A DNA stretch of 14,473 bases from the NCBI GenBank assembly GCA_001574975.1, contig KQ965781.1, positions 294,439-308,911 on the forward strand. The letters run 5' to 3'. Both the position numbers and the translations under genes were made by a program. How positions within the stretch are numbered: the stretch's first letter is position 1; each line of letters starts with the position of its first letter. Of this stretch, positions 9,076 to 14,473 are shown piece by piece. The DNA comes from Gonapodya prolifera JEL478. Its lineage: Eukaryota; Monoblepharomycota; Monoblepharidomycetes; Monoblepharidales; Gonapodyaceae. The notes beneath the pieces are model-generated. The model was not told the DNA's origin. It saw only the letters and a list, made by a program, of their open reading frames with translations, and ran no database searches.

Positions 9076-10105
9076 TCATCTCACGACATCAAGACTGGTC
9101 AGTTTGGAGTCGGTTGCAAAGATACGGTCGTGCAAGAGAGGATTGTCCCCGGTGTTCACGTACAGAAGTTCGAGGTACTTAGCAGTAGCCACGTCCAGCT
9201 GGAGATCAGTAGTGTAAGGTGGCGAGTGCAATGGCGGTGAGAGTTACGCAGGGGTGGCGGGGAGGGTGCGATCGAAAGTGATCCTCTGTAGACAGTACAC
9301 GAAATGTGCACGACCCCGTGGTAATCCTCTGCGTCTGAGCGGCCGTCCACCTTGCGGGGCACCAGTCGCCAAAGTACCAAAATAAAACGCTGGAAAGGCC
9401 CATGTGTTTGCCAGCATAGATTTGCTGGCACGAGGTCACCATTCAGACGACAGGGAACAAGGCGCTCCTCAAGTACGCTCCAGAAGACATCATCGTCTGA
9501 CACCAAAGCACCGCATGGCATATACGCTGAGGGAGTCACGATGGTAGCGCCGGGTGTGGCCAAATTGCCAGGGATGGGAACGATTGTGGGTGGTTTGCGG
9601 ACAAAGTGAGTGCAAACCGTAAGAGGAGGCATGCGAGCCGGGTGTGGCACCAGAACTAGCAACTCTGAGATAGAAAGGCGTACAAAAACTGGGAAGTCGG
9701 GCCCACCTCGTCACGGAACCTGGAGTTCTTTCCGTCAATCTCGCAAAGCGCTCCACCCCAGGAAGTCCTTGGACAAAGACACGTACGAGCCTGCCTCTAA
9801 TGTGTCTCAGCGGGTGCAAATGAGGGTATCGCAGCCATCCTATCGTCGAGGAGGACACCGGGGTACATATGTGAAAGTTTTCGCCACGGTGGTGATCCCG
9901 ACGTAACCGCTCAGGGGCGGTGAAAGCGAGAAAAGGTAATACAGTGATTTGGTACTGGTGGCTGTTTTTCGTGTGGCGACGGCCGCTGGCGAGGTCAGGG
10001 TGATTGGTTCCTCGAGGTTTGTGTTGAATCGACTAGCACCGGAACTCGCTGATTGAGACCTGGACCCACCTTTCACTGTCACTGCCGCGACGCATCTGAT
10101 ATATT
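9076..10105 (-). CDS. Possible multi-exon gene or gene relic, structure unresolved
   Basis: Several minus-strand segments read like exons. They are about 10040-9960 (SRFNTNLEEPITLTSPAAVA, then TSTKSLYYLF), 9796-9656 (after a CACATTAG acceptor; SWGGALCEIDGKNSRFRDEV then GPTSQFLYAFL, stop at 9656), about 9605-9370 (PPTIVPIPGNLATPGATIV then SDDDVFWSVLEERLVPCRL) and 9198-9076 (after a CTCCAG acceptor; LDVATAKYLELLYVNTGDNP, then LLHDRIFATDSK, stop at 9076). Third-position composition favours these frames. I could not join them with consistent phases, so either some exons are wrong or the gene is broken. The last segment faintly recalls the KYL-x-LL ... F-x-T ending of GH47 alpha-mannosidases, but the expected T-E-x-H is absent. 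I treat that as a hint only. Confidence 0.3.
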
Positions 10106-10315
10106 AGCATTCTGTTGGTGCCACGATGGTCCTCGGGGTCACTCCCATGCGTCGTTCGCACACATCAGAGGGGTGAAAACCGAAGTCGCACCTCCAAGCA
10201 CGAGACAAGGTGCGGGGCGCGCCCGCCGTACGCTAGAGTGTGTAGGAGTGTGCATGGCAAAGTTTTGTATCATGTTTGCAGGTTCCGGATGACTTCTTTT
10301 GTCAGGGAAATCCCT

Positions 10316-10335
10316 CCCCCCCCCCCCCCCCCCCC
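10316..10335 (+). repeat. Homopolymer tract of 20 C
   Basis: An uninterrupted C run follows TCCCT and is followed by AAAAGAAG. It falls where GC-rich host-like sequence gives way to AT-rich transposon sequence. Its true length may differ, because such runs are prone to sequencing and assembly error. Confidence 0.9.
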
Positions 10336-10791
10336 AAAAGAAGCTTTTCAAAGTTTCTGTTAATTTTTGGAGGATCTAAAACCACATGTTTTGGTATCAC
10401 TACATTCCAACATTGGCTATCCCTCTACTGCTTCTAAGTCTAGGAACTGCATTACATTGGCTGGCACAAGCATATGTTTACCATGATGTCAATTGATCTT
10501 CTTCTTTCTTTTGACAGGTGTCACCGATAATCCAGCCTCTGATATATTACGCCTCTCTGTAGTAGGAGTTAAATATGAGTGAACACAATGCTCTGGACAT
10601 GTCAAATATTTACTCACTTTTTGTGTTGTCTGCGGCTGATCAGATGGGAGTAATGCAGTTACCACTGACAGTTTACTTACAGCCCGACGCTGCTTGGTTG
10701 GTTTCACAATAGCACTTGTAGGATAGGTGGACTGAAGTACCCAAGCATCAATAAGGCAAAGGAAAATGCAAAGATGGTCAAAAAAAAATTT
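10336..10791. other. AT-rich remnant with minus-strand splice-like signals
   Basis: On the minus strand two intron-like units lie in a row: GTAAGT...CTGATCAG (about 10682-10638) and GTGAGT...CTACTACAG (about 10619-10560). They are flanked by short open segments (AWVLQSTYPTSAIVKPTKQR upstream; PVKRKKKIN then a stop downstream, a basic nuclear-localisation-like tail). The last intron does not keep phase with the tail. This may be the 3' end of an older transposon gene interrupted at 10792 by the next element. Nothing more can be named. Confidence 0.35.
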
Positions 10792-11919
10792 GAGTGAGTT
10801 GAGTTGGTTGGGTTTCAAAAATAGTGAGTTGCAAGTTTCACGTTTTTCAGAAATGCCTTGCAACTCGCAACTCCCCTCACCTCGACTTGCATTTCAGAGT
10901 AAAGAGGTGTATTTTTGCACCTCGGAACTTGAAAAGGTCATAGCCAAAAGAGGGGAGGAGAGTTGAGAGTTAGCACCCAAAACTNGCCTTGCCTCCCTTC
11001 CATTACCATGATTTAGGAATGTGCTACAATATGTGAAATTGGCTTTAATGCATTCAAAAATTTCAAGTTTTAAACCCTAATCTTTGAACTGAATTTATGG
11101 AAAATGAGCCAGAATATGATCTGGACTTCAAAGTCTATGCAAAGGACACCATTTCTGAGCTTTACGAGAGAAACTATGCCCCTCAAGTTGCTGTACATAA
11201 TGCAGAAGAGGAACCTGAGAAATCAAAACTCAACCCTATCCTGCTCCATGCAATCAAAAAGAGAAGGTTGGAAGGACCAAGTGATGTTTCAGAGCTAGAC
11301 AGGCAAGTGAACTTTTATATTTACAGAGAAATGATGAAAAGAAGTTGTCTCAATTCAGATACCTTGCTGAGCAATTACCTTCAACTCCTTTGGAACCTCT
11401 TCTCTGGTGGAAAGTTCACTCAGCAGAGTATCCAAATCTTGCCCGAATGGCCCAAGACTACCTTGCAGTACCAGGGTCAAGTGCTCCATGTGAGAGAGTC
11501 TTCTCTGGTGGGGTAGATCTTGTGACTCCAAACCGCAACAGGCTGAATGGAGAGTCCATCCAAAGTTGCATGCTACTAAAGAATTGGTGGCAGACTGTTT
11601 TACTCCTGGAACCCCTCAAAGGCAAGAAGTAATGCAAGGCAGGATAGCTAATGTCATTAAGTGTCATGTGAATTAAGTGAAGAAGAGAATATAAATTAAT
11701 CATGGTGGCGTCAAAAAAAAAAAAAACCTTGCCATAACTCAAAAAGGAAAGAGGGGAGTTGAGAGTTGGGCTCACAAAAAAAGAGGAGAGTTGAGAGGGT
11801 AACAACAGCATTAAAAGGGGAGTAAAGAGGTGGCACCACCTCGCCTCAACTCGCCTTGTGAAAAACGTGATGCAAGTTGATTGTTTTCAACTTGCAAGTT
11901 AACTTGTCAACTTGCACTC
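10792..11919 (+). mobile_element. Deletion derivative of a hAT transposon with inverted subterminal repeats
   Basis: The two ends are imperfect inverted repeats of roughly 60 bases. The left begins GAGTGAGTTG (10792) and the right ends in CACTC (11919). The clearest shared part is a perfect 12-mer, TCACGTTTTTCA at 10838-10849 and its complement at 11859-11870. Inside, GAGTAAAGAGGTG recurs at 10897-10909 and 11820-11832, each starting a small hairpin, and GAGTTGAGAG-type motifs recur at both ends. The interior holds only the C-terminal part of a hAT transposase. Eight-base target duplications are expected for hAT, but I cannot see a clear pair. An N at 10985 marks an uncertain base within the left subterminal repeat. 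Confidence 0.65.
11097..11632 (+). pseudogene. hAT transposase C-terminal fragment (dimerisation domain), frameshifted
   Basis: The 5' frame starts at ATG 11097 (MENEPEYDLDFKVYAKD) and is good until about 11290. The downstream frame, shifted by one base, carries the hAT C-terminal dimerisation signature (the Dimer_Tnp_hAT family): LLWWKVHSAEYPNLARMAQD then LAVPGSSAPCERVFSGG and NRNRL, about 11387-11550. The shift lies between roughly 11290 and 11330. The catalytic Asp region and the DNA-binding finger are absent, so this copy cannot encode a full transposase. Stop at about 11630. Confidence 0.75.
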
Positions 11920-11968
11920 TTATTTTGTAACTAATTTTGTGGCCTAAATAATAGACACCCATACAAAC

Positions 11969-13687
11969 ATGTCTCAGGCCTCATCCCCCACCATCAACGT
12001 CTCCAATTCAGAACTCTTGGATACAATTGTTGCAGACGGCTGGAGGGACTGCAAGCCACGTGTCAGCACCTGTAGGCCGGCCTCTTGGGTGTTCTGGGAT
12101 GACCACTTCAAGAAATAGGCAAAACGCAAGCAAACCCGCGCAATTTGTTTGGAGAAGGGGAAAAATGGATGCAATGGAGCAATGTGAGTGTTTAATTTTA
12201 AAGGCCTTGCGTTGTGGTTTGGGTGTGGGTAGGGATACAAGGGAGCAAGTTGAAACTTGCCAACTTGCTCCCTTGAAACTCACAAATGCGAGTGGAGTTG
12301 GGGTTTTTGCAAGGGAGCAAGTTTGGGAGTTGGCTTGATTACGAGGGAGCAAGTTGGGAATTTGTAAAAGGTCAAGGGGGCAAGTAGCGAGTTGAATTTA
12401 GCCACCTCCGAGTCAACTCCCTTGGAACCCTTTCAAAAAAAAACAATATGCGCACAGGTGGACCAAGTACACCAGGAGGCAATGGATGGATTCCTCCAAA
12501 GCGATTCGTCACTTCCAAGCAGGAAGAGTCGTGGGTGTTTCAGGATGGACACTTTAAAAAGCAGGAGAAGGGTGTGGAGAGGAGGGCAATCTGCCATCAT
12601 TTTGGACAGAATGAATGCAGTGCACAACCATGAGGTTGGTATGATTTGTTTTTATATTCTGCTTCATTGCTTCTGTTTTTTCCATTAGTTATGATATGAC
12701 CCAACACCACTCAACGTCAACCCTCCAGACCCACATCTTGAAGTACCACGCAGACACCATCAGGGACCCTGACAAAGGGAAGAAACTGGAGCAGCAGAGA
12801 ATTCCCGCCAGCAATTAGCTTACCCTCAAGGACATGGCATCTGGGAAACAGAAACAAGACCCAGTCCAGGTGAGTGATAATGCCCAGAATCATTTCACCA
12901 AGCAAGTTTCAACCAGCATTTACAGGCATTCAACGAAGAGACCTATTGAGCATTTATGCTCAATTGGTTTGTTGCAGCCAACCAACCTCTCACTAAACCA
13001 ACAAACCGGTGGTTCCTGAGGATGATTTGTGCAGCAAACCCCGAAGTCCCCCAGATATCAGGAGATATGATTAAGGCGGATATTCTACAGGAGGTGGAGC
13101 ACTTACAAGGGAGGATTTGGGACCTTTTGGAGGTGAGTGTTGTTGAAATTTATTGTTACCACAACCATTAAGTGCTCTCTACAGGTTGATTGCATGCGAA
13201 TCGCATGCACAACAGACGTTTGGACCACCTGGGACCAGTGGAACAGCTTTGCAGCTGTGACAGGACATTGGGTGGGGACAGACTGGTGCATGAACAAGGT
13301 CCTATTGGACTTTGTACAGGTGAAGGGCCCCCATAAAGGAGAGAATCTTGCTAAGATTGTGCTAGAAGCACTCGGAAATACAGGGGTTACAAAAAAGGTG
13401 AGTTGCACTATATTTTTGTTGGTCAGGTGCTGGCACTTTCACAAATTCTCCAAACATGAAAACAGGTCATCTCGTTCATGATGAACAATGCAAGCAATAA
13501 CAACACCATGATGCAAGCAATTGCAAACTCTGGCATGATGGCAGCGGACTTCAGCAAGGTTGACTTGCGCGTTCACTGTTTTGCCCATATCCTTCACTTG
13601 GCTGTTGAGGCAGGACTCAAGAAGTTGCAACTTCCCAATGTTGATGACAAGGAAGTTGTTGGAGGCGACAATGGACCTGTAAAGAAG
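11969..13687 (+). pseudogene. hAT-type transposase pseudogene (BED-like and catalytic regions)
   Basis: Segments are 11969-12183, 12458-12638, 12689-12869, 12926-13132, 13185-13397 and 13466-13687. The introns 12639-12688, 12870-12925, 13133-13184 and 13398-13465 are GT-AG and keep phase; the first join (12183 to 12458) does not. Family features: BED-finger-like sequence (SWVFxDxHFKK, then STSTLQTHILKYH), the first catalytic Asp context (TTDVWTTWDQWNSFAAVTGH), LLDFVQVKGPHKGENLAKIV, NNASNNNTMM, and VHCFAHILHLAVEAGLKKL. In-frame stops occur at 12116 (TAG), 12631 (TGA), 12816 (TAG) and 12947 (TGA). The position that is Asp in the usual DNASNN motif is Asn here. The gene ends at the donor after 13687, where another element begins; its C-terminal dimerisation domain is missing. 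Confidence 0.75.
12238..12424 (+). repeat. MITE-like palindromic repeat cluster inside a transposase intron
   Basis: It starts with a perfect 15-base inverted repeat, CAAGGGAGCAAGTTG (12238-12252) and its complement (12261-12275), around an 8-base loop. The core GGGAGCAAGTT recurs directly at 12313 and 12345 and in altered form at 12376, about 32 bases apart. The right end, CTCCCTTG (12417-12424), is the inverse of the left end CAAGGGAG. No clear target-site duplication is seen. It lies in the gap between the first two transposase segments, so it is either a nested non-autonomous element or displaced terminal repeats. Confidence 0.55.
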
Positions 13688-13694
13688 GTGAGTG

Positions 13695-14299
13695 TGTCAC
13701 CATAGCCTCAGGTGACATCCATTGACATGGTATATATAGTGTGAGGTGTTAAGTGCTGTGCCACTACTGTGGTCATGTATTTAGATGAGTGCACCTGCAG
13801 GGCGTGCCCCAAGTTTGGCGTCACGTTCCTGCAGGTGAGTTCTGTGTGCGCTACAACATATTATGTATGTTTGATCATATATATACACGTTCCTGCAGTT
13901 TACAGGCTCGTGCAGCTCACCTAGGTTGTGTAGCATTACGCCAAACTTGCACACCTAGTTTTTAGCTTATTGCAAGGCACAGAAGCTTTACTGGGACACG
14001 ATTTTTTGCACAGACATACTCTCTTATTATATCTATCAGCGCGACGCGTCATTGTTGGATTTATTTAGCTCAGTGAGCCGTAATCTTGACTGGCGTAATT
14101 TCAACTGTGGAATCGCGGACCAAGAACCAAGCGTTATATCCTATCGTTCTCAACGGCCATACGCGTCTTATGGATTCAATATTCCAACTTCAAAGTTTCA
14201 TCAGAATTGACCTATCCCTCGTTGAGTTACCAGCAGTTGTGTGAGCAAAGTTCAGCCATCATCAATTCTGCAACCATTATTGTTACACAAACTACTCAA
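13695..14299 (+). mobile_element. Probable LTR-like 5' end of a retroelement, inserted in the hAT pseudogene
   Basis: Just after the GTGAGTG donor of the last hAT exon the sequence changes. It begins TGTCACC, a common LTR-like opening, which pairs with GGTGACA at 13711-13717. Two TATATATA-like boxes lie at about 13731 and 13878. Structured repeats include CACCTGCAGG (13792-13801) opposite CCTGCAGGTG (13828-13837), a direct CACGTTCCTGCAG at 13822 and 13886, and CAAGTTTGGCGT (13810-13821) inverted at 13938-13949. A Ser-rich ORF follows at 14300. The LTR 3' end and primer binding site could not be placed, and the second LTR would lie outside the window. Confidence 0.45.
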
Positions 14300-14473
14300 A
14301 TGGACTCATCTAGCAGTTCTCACACTCCTGATACACCGATTGATCAAAGCCGCTTGGCAAATGCCACTGAAGGGAATCAATCTGATATCTTTGCTGCTTC
14401 CAATAGTGGGGTGCATATCCAGACACCTGGACCTCAACCTATTCATCCTACTTCTTCAGCAGAATTTTTAGAA
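14300..14473 (+). CDS. Start of a gag-like ORF, truncated by the window edge
   Basis: An ATG at 14300 opens 58 codons to the last base with no stop. The protein begins MDSSSSSHTPDTPIDQS and stays Ser/Thr/Pro/Gln-rich, as the N-terminal part of fungal LTR-retroelement gag proteins often is. Codon third positions are A/T-rich, unlike the host-type genes on the left. The long leader upstream and the LTR-like features from 13695 fit a retroelement. No capsid or zinc-knuckle motif is reached inside the window, so the assignment rests on context. Confidence 0.45.
   Translation, partial: MDSSSSSHTPDTPIDQSRLANATEGNQSDIFAASNSGVHIQTPGPQPIHPTSSAEFLE

Noticed and set aside
9352-9906. Plus-strand frames 9352-9609 and 9610-9906
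   Set aside because: They are basic, low-information sequence opposite minus-strand segments that read better, with no supporting motif.
10489-10863. Minus-strand 124-codon frame taken as one protein
   Set aside because: It crosses the hAT left end and two intron-like units, so it is a composite of unrelated sequence.
10985-10985. Single N base
   Set aside because: It is an uncertain base call within a repeat, not a biological feature. It is mentioned only as a caution on local accuracy.
1-14473. CRISPR arrays, rRNA, tRNA or a prokaryotic defence operon
   Set aside because: There are no regularly spaced direct repeats with unique spacers, no tRNA box A/B pair and no operon-like packing. 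The short introns show that the DNA is eukaryotic.

Overview
This window looks like nuclear DNA of a filamentous fungus, most likely a basidiomycete (Agaricomycete-type). The reasons are many short introns of about 50-90 bases with GTGAGT-like donors and CTNAC/TGAC-like branch sites, GC-rich Ser/Pro-rich coding exons, CT-rich leader tracts, and decayed hAT transposons beside a probable LTR retroelement. There is no bacterial operon structure, CRISPR array, rRNA or recognisable tRNA.

Layout. (1) Bases 1-4911, minus strand: one large multi-exon gene for a protein with a Ser/Pro-rich disordered N-terminal half and a very long coiled coil that runs off the left edge. Most exon joins keep phase exactly; the segment 3965-4207 is unresolved. 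(2) Bases 4918-5700: a CT-rich plus-strand tract followed by two candidate start codons (5513 and 5699) with no convincing downstream gene. (3) Bases 5780-6640: nothing assignable. (4) Bases 6539-6934, minus: a weak Ser/Thr/Pro-rich ORF. (5) Bases 7035-8128, minus: a clean four-exon gene for a 287-residue protein with an N-terminal membrane anchor and an acidic tail. It only appears when three introns are spliced. (6) Bases 8129-10310: mostly unassigned, but the minus strand holds several segments that read like exons of a further gene or gene relic (best at 9076-9198, 9656-9796 and about 9370-9605).

From about 10316 (a run of 20 C) to the right end the sequence is AT-richer and made of mobile DNA. 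It contains a 1.1-kb deletion derivative of a hAT transposon with inverted termini (10792-11919) and a frameshifted transposase C-terminus. Next is a second hAT-like transposase pseudogene (11969-13687) carrying the BED-finger-like region and the catalytic region, with four in-frame stops and a lost catalytic Asp. One of its introns holds a palindromic MITE-like repeat cluster. Its sixth exon is cut at the splice donor by an LTR-like insertion (from about 13695), which leads into a gag-like ORF running off the right edge.

The two well-supported host genes show no obvious functional link, and the right third is a transposon graveyard. I did not find a clear new biological system. The most useful results are the exon structures invisible to simple ORF calling, the candidate 30-base micro-exon, and the nested, mutated transposons.
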